A DNA stretch of 64,000 nt. Source: Karalla daura (taxonomy: Eukaryota > Chordata > Actinopteri > Chaetodontiformes > Leiognathidae). Under the pieces are notes generated by a model. It saw only the letters and a program-made list of their open reading frames with translations. It did not search any database and had not been told where the DNA came from. Positions within the stretch are counted from its first letter, which is position 1. Each line of letters begins with the position of its first letter. Below are positions 11,162 to 22,618 of the stretch, one piece after another. The translations under genes were made by a program, and so were the position numbers. The stretch spans positions 24,205,116 to 24,269,115 of the forward strand of contig CM055198.1 in the NCBI GenBank assembly GCA_029224185.1, written 5' to 3'.

Positions 11162-13226
11162 GCCATGTTATTACAGAACAATCAAGTTCCACTGCCATCA
11201 CTCAGGGCCTTATGAAACTATGTACTCAGCGCTCTAACCCTGCATCATCCAGACGTACTAGATGATGAAGACAACGTGGTTCTTCCTCAGATGGAGGATC
11301 ACAGGACAGCGCTCCCTGCCCAGTGCATCTGGTGCATGACAAACACACTTGTGGTATCTCTGTGTCCAGGATTCACTGTTGGCAGCCCTTCAGAAACAAA
11401 CAGGGCAGCAGAAATAGACTGCAGAGACTATTCACCTAACTCTGAATGGTGAGACATCATATTTATCATCATAATTTAGCCGATACCTTTCTTTGGGCTG
11501 ATGTTGATTCTGATTATTAGAGCATTTTGAATAGTCTCGGTTGGTCTATAATCATATTTGATAAAAGAGCATCTGCAGGTCAGGATGCAGTAAAGCCACC
11601 CACATCACGAGAGAAAACCCCAGACAACCTTGTGATGGGATCACTGTGTTTGAGGTGCACAGGAACACGAGTGAACAGAGCCAGATGTTCACATTCACTC
11701 ATCCGGCCTTGATTGTGTCTCGACCACACAGCTGCAACGTTTTGAGTCTGTAAAACTGTAAAGCTGCTCCTACAGAACCGACCCAGACACAGAAAGTGAG
11801 AAAAAACACAGAGAACACAAACTCACAAGGCGCTGAGACGCATACGTCTGTTTCAAGGCTCCGTTCTGTTGGATGTGACAAAAAATATGATTGCTGGCAT
11901 CCTCAGAGGCAGAACAGTTGCACCTTTAAGTTTCATATGACAAAAGAAATATTTCAATAATGATCCGCAAATAAATGTAATGACATTAGAACCAGACTGA
12001 GCGCTGCACACTGTAACTTCCTGCCACAGCCTCACAGTGTTGTAATCAGGGCGATGCTTCGGTCCCCGACTCGTGAGGAAGATGAAGATGGACACCTGTT
12101 GCCACGGTTACAGATGTTGTCGGGCAGGGACGGCCAGTCCTGGGGGAACCGTTTCTTCTGTCTGAGGTGAACAGTCAGCCACAGCCCTGTTTCTGTCTGG
12201 ATAACCAGACCAGGCGTCATCATATCCTCATCATAGTTTCACCCTGTTCTCACTAAACCTTTTGGTCAGCTGTTTCAAGAAGTCAAATAAAAATGGAAAG
12301 ATAAATAAAAGATGAAAAAAATTGCTTATCATTTTAAAAGCTGTGCCTTTACCACATATGCTGATTCCATTTCATTTTTCTGTTTAAGGAGCAGCAACAA
12401 TTCACTTTGTTTCAGAGTAGCAGATGGATAAAAAAACAAACGTTTATCATTGAAAAAGTAAGAAACACACCTGTATCATAGGTGACACATCCATAACATA
12501 CATAACAACTTCACCGACAGTTTCAGTAAATGAAAGCGCTTACAAGAGTTTCAGGACGATGGAGCCGGAGCAGCAGCTGAATGTGATCCTGACATTTTGT
12601 GGCTCTTAGCAGACTGTTCTATCCAATTAAGGGCTGACAATCTGAAATAAAACAAAGAGAAATGAAACATTTTGTTTCTACTGAACCTGCAGCTGCTGCC
12701 GGTGCCAGACCAGCCCATCACCACTCTCCACAGCCTGCGATGCTCAATAGGTTTGCTAACCTTTCATGCAGTGCCTCGTATGAGCAAAAGCAGTTGTGAT
12801 ACTTGACCTTTTTAACATAATACTATGATTGTAACGCCTAATGGGGCAGGACAGGTTTCAAATAGAGTGGTGCAAATGAGAACGCTGGAGCAATAATTGA
12901 AGAGGTTGCACTGATGGGTGTGAACTACTGCCAGACTCACACAGGCCAGCGGCTCTGTCTGCTGCTGGGTCAGTTCCAAGAAGAAAGAGAAGAGAAACCC
13001 ACTGACTCTGAACAAACCGTCACAAACGTTTAGTTGGTTGTGTTCTGTCTACATATTCCAGTTCCCTTGAACTGGTATTTGTGTGTGTGCAGAGTTTTTG
13101 TATGCGGCCCGTTATCATGTGTCAGACTCACATCTGCCCTCTACAAAAGCAGCCCGATGGCATCTCATTCTTCACACATTGACATACATGCATGCACAGT
13201 GACGCATCCAGCTCTGCATGCACAAA
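11162..13226. other. Non-coding stretch, no gene recognised
   Basis: Unique-looking sequence, AT-rich at 12.24-12.55 kb. No tandem array, no splice-bounded open segment of note and no RNA gene recognised. Confidence 0.5.
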
Positions 13227-13252
13227 ACACACACACACACACACACACACAC
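13227..13252. repeat. (CA)n microsatellite
   Basis: About 13 CA units. Confidence 0.94.
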
Positions 13253-15485
13253 TCCAAGCACAGCACAGCCCCAAGCAGAAAATTTACAAGATTAAATAAG
13301 ATTCATCTGCACAATAGGATTATCCACTGGAGTGTGCAAACATGAACACACAGACACAATTGCACTGATAAAGCCAGGCACTGAAAGGCACGTACTGTAT
13401 GAAAGCCACATACCCAAAACATACAAGGATGCACTCACAAAACTCCACATCCAAATATAAGAAATAAACTGCCCCCTTTAAACCTGTACTTGGAAAAGCA
13501 TGGATAAGACTGTCTTATCTCCACATTCATGAGACATGCTCAGCTGTAAGATAACAGAAACACACTGTAAAGATGGAGAAGTCCAGGCAAAGCATATGCA
13601 AGCTCCCAAAATAACCTCCAGAGACTCAACAAGTACACAGTAAAGGAGCCAGACCACGAGCAGCCATGCTGGGCCTTTAAGCAGCAGGAATTAACCAAGA
13701 GCAAAGACACACAAAGTCATCTAACACAGTTTCGATGTCATCCCCTCCTCCTGTAATAGAACTGCACTGGTCCACTTCTGAAGTCTCTCCCTCCCAGTGG
13801 CTTTTCCCATAGACAGCAGAATTAAAAGAGACAACTGAAGAATGTAGACAGGATGAATCAAGCTGTAAAAACCTGATTACCAATCTTTGTATTGTGTATT
13901 TTCAAGTCATGGACTCTATATCACCCATTCATTCTGGTCTCTGACAGGAGTGACTGTACTTCACGCTCATAACCTGGAAGTAAATGATGAACAAAGAAAC
14001 TTATATTCTGTGCAAGGTGACCAACATCCACAGGAATGAATGTGCTGCCACCTTTACTCCGGTATCAAGTTCTAATCGATGGTCTGTCAGTAGCATTTCA
14101 AATGTGGACACACACATGCATAGATGTGTTGTAATACAATACAGTCCTGATAAAGGGATATAATGGAGCTCCGTGCAGCTGCATGCACCCAGGCATGTCT
14201 TGTTTGCGTCCCCGTGCCAGTTCTTAAGTGTGTGCCTGTCGCTGTGTTCACAGGGTCCGTTTGTTGTTTTGCATCAGTCTTGACTCAGCCAGGCCATTAA
14301 TAAAACATGCGTGCTAGGTGAGGGTGTGTTGCTGTGGTTGGGAGTGTGTGTCATGAGAGGGACTGCAGCAGAGCGTGGCTGCTCTGGTGGCTTCAAATCT
14401 AGGTCATCAGCAGGAGACGGAGCGCGAGAGGAAAGAGGAAGACAACAAAGACGGAGGTGATCAGACGCAGACACGCAGACCAGCCTTCCACCGACTTCTC
14501 AAATACAACACAACATTTAGACAGTTTAGAGTTTGGCACGGTGCACCACACAGATTCACCATACTAACAGTCCTCAGTGACTTCCTCTGGAGGCTTTTAT
14601 AGTTCCCACTCCAGTCACTCCACATCTGCCTCTGACAACACTGACAATCCAGTTAGCTAGTTAAGAGCAAATATTAGTGGGAATGTGACAGCTGAGCATT
14701 GGAGCCTCCATGCATCCTGAAGGAGGAGCAGGTGTGAAGCCTCCACACCTGCTCCTCTCAGCAGGACAGGCAGGTCCTCACAGTGGCTGAGTTCTCCTCC
14801 ACACACAGATGTTCCTCCAGCCAGTCAGAGCGTCCAGCTGCCACAACTCTGCATGAAACTCCACAACTGCTAAACATAAAGTTATTTGAAGTTAATTAAA
14901 TATATTTTTGACATATATAAATATATTTTTATTTGAGGTTATCCAGATTATCCAGATCTTTACAGTCCTTTCACTCAACAAAAAGAGCTCGTCTGACATT
15001 AGAAATAAAGCATTATCTGCACTACTGCAAAGCCATTGTTCTCTGTTATTTTTACTCCTCGGACTACTTTTTATTCATGTATTCCCACACAAGGCTGTTT
15101 TGCAAAGGAGACTCCGGCCTCAGTGGAATCCTCTCGTTATAAAAAGGAACATTTACAGAAATAGAGACAAAAATAAAGTGTGTTTTTTCTATAGGAGAAA
15201 ATGTTTCTATAGGGCGTGGCGGCAGATTGTTCTAAGTGATCACAGCATTGTTTTCACAAGGTTTCACGTGAGCAGCACAAACGTTCACACGCAGGAAACA
15301 ACACGCCACCTTGACCCTGAAACTGACGAATCAGCAGCGGAGATTCATCAGAGCTATCACGAAGCGTAATCACAACGTTTCATGTTCTCTGAGTCTCCCC
15401 AGAGCTCCATTACAGCAGTGATATTACTGCGTGGTGTGTGGAAGAAGTCCTCATGAGCCCGATGAGTTGGAACAGTAGCCCTGGA
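13253..15485. other. Non-coding stretch, no gene recognised
   Basis: Unique-looking sequence holding one perfect short inverted repeat (14723-14757) and an AT-rich block at 14880-14940. Reading frames up to 153 codons (near 14908-15369) show no known motif and no coding texture. Confidence 0.5.
14723..14757. repeat. Perfect 14-bp inverted repeat (hairpin)
   Basis: Arm GAGGAGCAGGTGTG at 14723-14736 is exactly complementary to CACACCTGCTCCTC at 14744-14757, with a 7-base loop between. One further G-T pair is possible outside. Both arms contain a CAGGTG/CACCTG E-box. The hairpin is too short for a typical microRNA precursor. Confidence 0.85.
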
Positions 15486-15503
15486 ACACACACACACACA
15501 CGC

Positions 15504-15548
<45 letters not shown>

Positions 15549-15561
15549 TGCACACACACAC
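15486..15561. repeat. (CA)n microsatellite with CG interruptions
   Basis: About 38 dinucleotides on the + strand with CGCA interruptions near both ends (around 15501-15510 and 15545-15550), indicating an older, partly stabilised array. Confidence 0.97.
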
Positions 15562-16959
15562 TGGGAGCTTCATCAGCAGTTTGGCCTCAGAATAATGATG
15601 TTTTCATTGTAAATTTGCCCACAAACACACGAGCTCAGAGAGGGAGCAGCAGCAGAATGTGCAAATTCAATAATGTGATAACTGGACGCTGGCAGCGGCA
15701 CATTCCTGCAGCTCAGCAGCTGTGTTTATGCAAACAAGGAGTCTTCCTGCTCGCTGGCTCTGCTGGCTGTGAGTCAACGCCTGTGAAGTTTGTTAGAGTA
15801 TCTTGGGCGGGCTAAAGGTTGCGTCGACTTTCATGCTGCCTTTGCCTTCCTGTGCAAAGATTCACACAGCCTCACGGGCATGTTTTGATGTCGAAAAAAA
15901 AGTAATAAATAAAGAATGAAATCAGAATTTGCAGCTGAAAGCTGTACTTAATGACCTAATGTAGCCAGAGGGACTGTTGCTTCTTCCTCTAATATTAGAC
16001 TCAACCAGTTTGTGCTCGTTCAGAAGGAGAGGGGCAGGCTGGAGCTGCACCCCCTCACAGTGGGCGCCAGGTGCCCTGACTCTATTGATCGATTAACAAT
16101 AGTGCTAATCAGTCACTGGTGTGTTTGTTGTTTGTTTGTCGTGAAGTTTGCTCTGTCGATTGCCCTGTTTACCTCTGCAGCATCACCCAGGCACGTCACA
16201 GCGAGTGCAGCTGGTGATCCCAGTGACCCCAGTGATCCCAGTGCAGCCACAGCCTTCATAGTTAGTGACAGACTGGATCCAGTGTCTTCCTTTGCATCGC
16301 TCAGCTCCCAGTGAGCAGCTGTAAGCCAGCGTTTCCCTCTTTAATTATTTGTGCTCTGTTTCTCCAAACGAGGGACCAGCGTGCTCCCCTAATGACCCGG
16401 GATGCTCAGTGCAGCACCAACGTTCAATAAATAATCCCTGCGAAGGATTCACTGCTGCATGGAAGCTGTTGCACTCCAGACCCAGGCCAAAGTGGGTTTG
16501 TTTTTAGTGTTTTATCTCTTTGTGATGTTTCCTCAATAGAATTCCTGAAACATGAAGTGTAAATAGCTGGTATCTGTTTTGTTTGTGCTATGACAATTGT
16601 ATATTATCATCCAATATTGTAGGAACACTCAGCTAAAGTGTTCAGTGAGAATACAATCTAATACAATATTAAAAGATCATGAAAGGTGTGATAATTTAAG
16701 ATGTGGCTAATATTGATCTAAGTAAGGGTAAAGTCAATAATAAGGAGAGTGTATTAGAGGTGAGCAGTGATGAGCCTCTCTCCTCGCTCTGCATGGCTAA
16801 TGCTGCAGCGCGCTGAATCAGCTCAGAGCAGAGCACACATCGGCCCAGCAGGTGTGGGCTCAGAGCTTATCTGAACTCACCTCAAGTGTGAAGACAATAG
16901 CACCGAAATATCAAAGACGCTCCAAAGACAGAAGTCAAATAGCAGCGCTGCCTGGATTA

Positions 16960-17330
16960 CTCTAATGGTAAAACAGCCCAAAGACTCTGCAGGAGTCCCA
17001 TTTAACAACCGAGCATGTAATACGATCAGAGGGATTGTTAGAAGACTGCAAAGTCACTGCCTTAAAAATGCATTACGGGCCTCTGAAATTCTAATTATAT
17101 ATTCCTTTCCAGTGCCATTTTTTCTGCCTTTGCAGAGTTGGAAGGAAAGCCTCTTATTTTCATGGAACAGCACGCAGACAGTCATTTTATGGAACCTCTG
17201 TGTGGCATTCGACATACAAATAAGAGACACATCAGGATACAATGGCCGCTTCTGAATCTTCATTTTCCTTTGAAGGAAGCAAAAGGAAATGTTAAGATAT
17301 AAAGGGAAAGGGCGAGTAATTAGTTTAGAC
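16960..17330. other. Candidate conserved non-coding element
   Basis: Repeat-free, AT-leaning sequence rich in homeodomain-type words (CTCTAATGG, TTCTAATTATATATTC, GAGTAATTAGTTTAG). A good polypyrimidine acceptor-like tract ends TGCCTTTGCAG at 17136, but no matching donor follows the open frame, so an exon is not favoured. The texture suggests a regulatory element; this is inference. Confidence 0.28.
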
Positions 17331-17556
17331 TGAGAAGCTGTGAGAGAGCAGATGAAGCGAGGCTGATTGTGGAGCCGCTGTAGCTGGTGCTGTCCAGACT
17401 GACTGACAGCTGTGAGCAGCCACACACAACAATGTCACATTAGCAGCAGAACAATGAGACCCGGAGCAGGTGTCATGACACATGGTCACAGGAGGAGCAG
17501 CCACGTAGAAACCACCAAACGTCACAGAACCACACTGGGCCAGTTGTATTTTTATG

Positions 17557-17564
17557 ATGCAAAT
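17557..17564 (+). promoter_or_regulatory. POU octamer motif
   Basis: Exact ATGCAAAT in unique DNA. Confidence 0.22.
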
Positions 17565-18456
17565 GTGTCAGGGGAATTATGCTCGGTGGTTTCATGGGCA
17601 TCCGTCACTTTGGGTGAGAGAGGAGGAGAGCATGTTTAAGGTCTCGAGTGACTGACACAGATTGAGCACAAAGCCATTCAACATCGGGACTGTGTCCTTT
17701 TTATATTCAGAAGTGCATCTCTCAGCAGCTTCATAGAGCTGAAAACATTTCACTTTCTCTTCCTTTTCAATTCTCTGTTTCAACTTCGCAGCCACCATTC
17801 TGGAGCTCCACGCCCCACGGGCTGAGCGCCGAAAGTCTCTGAGCTCTGGAGTGAAGTGAAGGCAGAGACACAAAGAAAAGAGCTCGAGGAAGAGATAAAC
17901 CACGTCTGTGCGAGAGGAGAAAACAAAAACGTGGGGATGAGATGGAATTAGATAAACCAATTCATCCTCTGGTTTGTCTCAAACGGAGCTTTACCTCCCA
18001 CTTCCGCATTGAAATATTTCATTGATCCGAGAGCTTTGTTTTACCCCTGAGAGATGCCGAGGGAGGGGAAACAAAATGTGTTTACACACACGTAAAGGAT
18101 CAGCTCACCCAGTCGTCACAAGAGACTCCCGGACCAATGCCGTCTACAATGAAATGAAATCTGCTGTCTCTGCACTACAATTACAGTGTGAAACTAGGTT
18201 ATACTGAGCTACAAAGACATCATCTGACATCATGTGTTAACTTTCTCTAACCCAGTATCCAGGCGTTTCCACATGCATTCAAACATAAAAGCACTCAACT
18301 TAAACTCTGGGAAAAATACATGTCGGGGATACGTGTCCTCTGGCTGAGTAGCTACGCTGCTTTCTGTCAAAGTGTCTCTTAGCCGCACAGCTCCACGGCT
18401 GGGCGGCTAATCCAGAGGAGGAGAGGAAGTCAAGGTGAACCTGGTCAATAACTGCA

Positions 18457-18458
<2 letters not shown>

Positions 18459-18529
<71 letters not shown>
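18459..18529. repeat. (TG)n microsatellite, long
   Basis: About 35 uninterrupted TG units. Confidence 0.98.
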
Positions 18530-18530
<1 letters not shown>

Positions 18531-18929
18531 GAAAAGAGGAGAGAAATGATTGTTGGAGTGTTTTCACAGAGCTTTCCCACTGAGGCTGGGCTGCCTGTGC
18601 CTTTGTCTAGAGCAGGATGCCGGACGCCTCGCTGGACTTTCTGGGGGAACAACACAGCGTGGGGAAGAATGCCGCTCCACTTTTTTTCTTCCTCTTCAAT
18701 AAAACTCCAGATCTGAACACTTGACGGAATATGGGGTGCATGAAAAATGCAGCGAGTGGAATTAATGAAGTTCGGATCGAGGTTTGTGGATCTAGAACTC
18801 TCATTAGAGTTGTAGATCTAAAGATCAGTCGTTACTGGCTGTACGTCCACTGCATCATCCTCAGGTTGGAGTTCACTCACTCATCCACCATCTTTGTCCC
18901 CCGCGGTGTCTCCAGCTCAGAGAGGGGGA

Positions 18930-19195
18930 CAAACCCTGGACATGTCCTGTTCCATCACAGGATACACACACACACACCAGGCTCTGTCTCACACTAACAT
19001 CTCAGAGCAGTTTAGAGTCTATGATGCCTGATTTTGGACTGAGGCACCATATCGTCCACACTGGACCTTTAATGTATGTTCGCATTCATTTAAAAGCCAC
19101 GGATGGCCTGAGGAGCATGTCTGGAGAAACTGCTGAAGACATGAGGAGAACATGCAGACTCCACACTAAAAGGTCAGAGTTCAAACCGGGGATGT
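18930..19195 (+). repeat. Decayed copy of a teleost dispersed repeat
   Basis: Successive phrases 'ccctggacatgtcctgttcc', 'atcacaggatacacac', 'gagcagtttagagtctatga', 'tttggactgaggcacc', 'aggagaacatgcagactcca' and 'gagttcaaaccggggatgtg' follow the internal order of a very common fish dispersed element. A short (CA)n lies inside it (18963-18977). It is diverged and non-coding. It is the best preserved of the copies I see. Confidence 0.7.
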
Positions 19196-19763
19196 GAAGG
19201 CATGGGGCTCCATTTCACTGTACATGCTGATGGAGATCACGGATTCGACATGTCCACCGTTAGGAACCTCTGACTCCAGTGCTGTGATACAGTGCATGAT
19301 GGTCTGTGCGCTGTTTAACCAAGAAAGAGGAGAAATTCAAGCTCGGTTCACTCCACCAAGGACGCAGACTCACACTTTCATGTGGCCTTCAGAGTGGGTG
19401 CACAATGTTCCTGTGGGTTTCTTTCCTCACCCTCCAATTGAACCAAAGTAAAAGAGAAAATCGCTCAAGAGCTTGACTAAACTGTTCCAAACATAAACAG
19501 TGTTTTTGTGTTGCTTTGCCGAAGTGCTCGATGCCTACATGCACACGCACACACCCACAACTTCCTCAGATTACATCAGATCCTAGTGCTGCACAAGCAT
19601 GCAATCACACAGAGACACACACATCTCATCTCAAGCACATCTCGCTCAGCTTTCGCTTTTAGCTTTACTTGACCGGGAGGGTCACTTAAACTGTTATTTA
19701 CAAGAATGGACCGGCAGACGATTTCACATTTATCTCCCATCAAATTTAATGGCACTTCAAATG

Positions 19764-19774
19764 CACGCACACAC

Positions 19775-19809
<35 letters not shown>
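19764..19809. repeat. (CA)n microsatellite with CG interruptions
   Basis: About 22 dinucleotides with CGCA interruptions at the 5' end. Confidence 0.95.
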
Positions 19810-19813
<4 letters not shown>

Positions 19814-20124
19814 CACACTCTAACCATTCCACAGTAACAAGCATGGGCTGATGTGCAGTGCAGCAGCTTCAGCGGCTGCAGGCGATTCACACTCTCACTC
19901 ATGGCTGTTGTGGCAGCGCAGCCGCATGGACTCGGCTGTGAATCCTGTAAAAGAGATCTTTCATTTCACTGGGTTTAGTTTCACTGCTTCCTGCATGTGG
20001 GGGGATTTCCAGCAATTTTACACATGAAGTTCCATTTACTTGTCATCAGGAGTACGTTTCCCAGCCTCTGAAAACAGCTGTTTCATTCTGCTGTGGCTCT
20101 GGAGGGAGGTTTCGAAAGCTTTGC

Positions 20125-20340
20125 AAATTGTGGATGTGGGATTTGAAAGGAATTAGCATTTATGCAGCAGGGGGAGATTGAGATGCATTATTGGATAAAA
20201 AGACCCAACAGCTTGACCCATTCCAGCAGATAAAAGCCTGCATATCTTTGCCCCTATACTGCCTCCACTTTGTTACGACTAATAAAAACGTGTCTGTATT
20301 TGCACACATGCTCATTGTAGGAACACCCTCAAACATTTCA
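20125..20340. other. Candidate enhancer-like block
   Basis: Repeat-free sequence with words such as GGAATTAGCATTTATG, CATTATTGGATAAAAAG, CAGATAAAAG and CTAATAAAAACG. The texture resembles a conserved non-coding element. It ends directly at the inverted repeat at 20345. Confidence 0.22.
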
Positions 20341-20344
20341 GGCC

Positions 20345-20388
20345 CCAGAATAGATCCAGACAGGTGCAGGCGTCTGGATCTATTCTGG
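20345..20388. repeat. Perfect 17-bp inverted repeat (hairpin)
   Basis: Arm CCAGAATAGATCCAGAC (20345-20361) is exactly complementary to GTCTGGATCTATTCTGG (20372-20388), separated by the 10-base loop AGGTGCAGGC. Pairing does not extend outside the arms. A perfect 17-bp stem is very unlikely by chance, and its sequence is not low-complexity. It is shorter than typical microRNA precursors; its origin is unknown. Confidence 0.9.
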
Positions 20389-20454
20389 AGCAACACGGTG
20401 GGTTATGCCTCCTGGATGAACTGAATTCCTCTGCTGTTCTTCCCCCTTCTGGAC

Positions 20455-20568
20455 ACCTTGTCCTTGGTTTTCTTTGGTTTTCTCCCACAGTCCAAAAACA
20501 TCCATTCAGACTCATTTAGCCTTGCGACTGTTGAGTGAATAGACTGTGTATGTCCTGTCATAGACTGC
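20455..20568 (-). repeat. Decayed copy of a teleost dispersed repeat, reverse orientation
   Basis: The phrase 'tttggttttctcccacagtc' followed by 'caaaaacatcc', then 'gactcatttagccttgcgac' and 'tgtcctgtcatagactg' is the reverse-strand form of the same element as at 18930-19195. The copy breaks off exactly where the tandem array at 20574 begins. Confidence 0.65.
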
Positions 20569-20573
20569 AAACA

Positions 20574-20731
20574 GTCTCTTCCTGGGATGTGATCGTCTCT
20601 TCCTGGGACGTGATGCTCTCATCTCTTCCTGGGACGTCATCGTCTCTTCCTGGGACGTGATGCTCTCGTCTCTTCCTGGGACGTGGTCGTCTCTTCCTGG
20701 GACGTGATGCTCTCGTCCCTTCCTGGGACAC
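20574..20731. repeat. Seven-copy tandem repeat with alternating short and long units
   Basis: The core GTCTCTTCCTGGGACGTGAT is repeated seven times. Units with and without an extra GCTCTC alternate (about 20-21 and 26-28 bp), so the real period is a dimer of about 46 bp. Copies differ at few positions. Confidence 0.92.
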
Positions 20732-20890
20732 AGGTGGATGATGCTGCTGCCTCCCTGATCCTGTTCCTGTGAGGTTTCAGAGGATCTGCATGAGTGTGGT
20801 GTGTGGTGACCTAACAGCGTCTGACTGCTGACCTGCTCTTCCTGGAAAACCTGCTAAACTGAATAGACGGCACCTTCAGGTGCCTGCTGG

Positions 20891-20893
<3 letters not shown>

Positions 20894-20925
<32 letters not shown>
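20894..20925. repeat. (CA)n microsatellite
   Basis: About 16 CA units. Confidence 0.96.
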
Positions 20926-20926
<1 letters not shown>

Positions 20927-21058
20927 CCACAGATACACATAAAGTAGAAACACACAAGCATGTGCAAAACCTACACACACGTGTACACTACACTACACTC
21001 ACACAAAAAATCATGACAAGTGCCGATGTGCTTGAATGCACAAGGACAAATGTAGCAT

Positions 21059-21150
21059 CCCCCCCCCCACCCCACCCCAGCCGCCACCCCCCCCACCCAC
21101 CCACACCTACACACACACACACACACACACACACAGCACACACACACACC
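21059..21150. repeat. Poly-C-rich tract and (CA)n
   Basis: C runs of up to ten with single A or G breaks (21059-21105) lead into a (CA)n array (21110-21150) with one GCA break. The C-rich part could form an i-motif; the opposite strand could form a G-quadruplex. Confidence 0.93.
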
Positions 21151-21237
21151 CATGGCAGTGTGCACCTGTGGGAACATAAAAAGTGGCTCCGATACAGTTG
21201 GTTGCACAAGGTCAGACCCTGCATGTGGATATGCAAA

Positions 21238-21238
<1 letters not shown>

Positions 21239-21273
<35 letters not shown>
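21239..21273. repeat. (CA)n microsatellite
   Basis: About 17 uninterrupted CA units. Confidence 0.97.
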
Positions 21274-21275
<2 letters not shown>

Positions 21276-21329
21276 GCACTTGAATTCAGCTGCAGGGGAT
21301 GACGGAGGAGAGAAAACAGGAGTGGACAA

Positions 21330-21385
21330 TAATGAGAGGGAGAGAGAGAGGAGGAGAGAGGAGGAGAGAGGAGGGGGTGGAGGAA
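21330..21385. repeat. Purine-rich (GA/GGA) tract
   Basis: Imperfect GAGAGAGG/AGGAGAGAGG units, nearly all purine on the + strand, able to form triplex DNA. Confidence 0.75.
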
Positions 21386-22378
21386 GGAAACAAAGGGCTG
21401 GGAGAGAGTTAATTGGATAAACCACAGACCAATGAAGAAGAAACAGGAGACGGATGTGCTTACAGAAGGTGCTGGGGAAATAATGGGGTTGAAGAAAGGG
21501 TAGACAAAATGGTCCAACCCTTAAATTACACAGTCATTGACTTTGTTGATTAATTGCTGCACTTTTTCCAGGTGACTGTGGTCGTTTGATTCATTTCAGA
21601 AGACGTGTGTTGAACAGAGGTGGAGCAGCACAGGCAAAGCTCAGCACAGGAATATTAACTTAACTGTAAGCGATGCACCATATATTATACTATCACACAT
21701 GCTAATAGTGTGAAATGCAAAACGTATATTTGTTCATTCATTTTGCTTATTCCTTATTTCTCATTGTTCAAATGTGTCGTTGCAACAAAGCAAAATAGAC
21801 ATTTAGCGTATTTGATCAATGATTCTCTATTTGAAAAGCTGCAGCTAAAGAAATCATAAATGACAGGATTTGTACGCTTTCTAGTTTGTTTTCAGGCCCA
21901 ACACTTTTTATGGAACGCCAAGTTCCAGCAAGAGATGCCAGCGCTGAAAGCCAGAAACACCATACACACTGTGCACTTCACACACACACACACCAGCAGA
22001 CACACATCCGCCTGTATGCACATAGCGTGCATAAATACATCCACGCAAAGCTTCTGACTCCATGCCCACACGCACACACACGCTTCCTGCTTTCACTCTC
22101 ACACTTGGGCTTCATTCATAGCCTGGCTGTGTGGGCGAGCCACGTTCCTGCGTCGCTGTGTACACTCTGTGTTTGCAGAGGTTTGTTAGCTCGGCTGCCC
22201 AGCCCAGAGTAACCACTGGCAGGCAGGAGGAGGAGAGGAGGGTCGGCAAGACGAAATCACTGAGACCGCATACTGCTGAAACTCAACGCACTGCAAATTA
22301 TTGATGAAATAAACTTCAAGTGAACTTCCTGGTGCTGTCAAATGTTCAGGGACAGGTGGGCCGGTCTCCTCCCACAGG

Positions 22379-22395
22379 AGGGTTTAGGGTTTAGG
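22379..22395 (+). repeat. Short TTTAGGG-type repeat
   Basis: Two copies of GGTTTAG in an AGGGTTTAGGGTTTAGG context. This heptamer resembles the plant-type telomere unit, not the vertebrate hexamer; two copies are within chance or local slippage. Confidence 0.4.
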
Positions 22396-22427
22396 CTGAG
22401 AGGACGATCTACCCTGAGTGTGTGAGT

Positions 22428-22500
22428 CCTGAGGACCTGTCCAGGGTATTTCTGGCTGTGGCCCTGTGTGAGCTGGTATCAGGTAATGGACGGATGGATG
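22428..22500 (-). repeat. Tail of a teleost dispersed repeat, reverse orientation
   Basis: The phrase 'gacctgtccagggtatttct' followed by '...gtgagctggtatcaggtaat' and a GGATGGATGGA tail matches the end of the reverse-strand form of the same element. Only this end is recognisable. Confidence 0.5.
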
Positions 22501-22578
22501 GACATGGTGTCACACTCAGAACTAGCTGAGGTTGGTGGTTCCTCTTTGAAGCTGATGCAGGGTGAGACTAAAAGAGAA

Positions 22579-22590
22579 AAGATGGCGGCC
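22579..22590 (+). promoter_or_regulatory. YY1-type motif with possible start codon
   Basis: AAGATGGCGGCC is a textbook YY1 site as found at vertebrate transcription starts, and its ATG (22582) is in usable initiation context. A CAG|GTACTC donor-like word follows at about 22602-22605. The reading frame closes after about 17 codons if unspliced. There is no CpG island here, so a promoter is possible but not shown. Confidence 0.35.
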
Positions 22591-22618
22591 AGGTTGTGCT
22601 CAGGTACTCCCAGCCTCC

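Larger units (their letters stand above)
15562..18458. other. Mostly unique non-coding stretch with enhancer-like segments
   Basis: No gene recognised. A short tandem 'cagtgatcc/cagtgacccc' motif occurs at 16214-16245. The block 16960-17330 is listed separately. Reading frames near 17592-17960 (minus) and 16965-17255 (plus) are open for about 100 codons but match nothing known. Confidence 0.5.

Noticed and set aside
16882..16955. Minus-strand exon with donor GAG|GTGAGT
   Set aside because: The donor is excellent, but no convincing acceptor lies upstream on that strand and the open frame is short.
22379..22395. Telomere sequence
   Set aside because: Two TTTAGGG-type heptamers are not the vertebrate hexamer and are too few to be more than chance.
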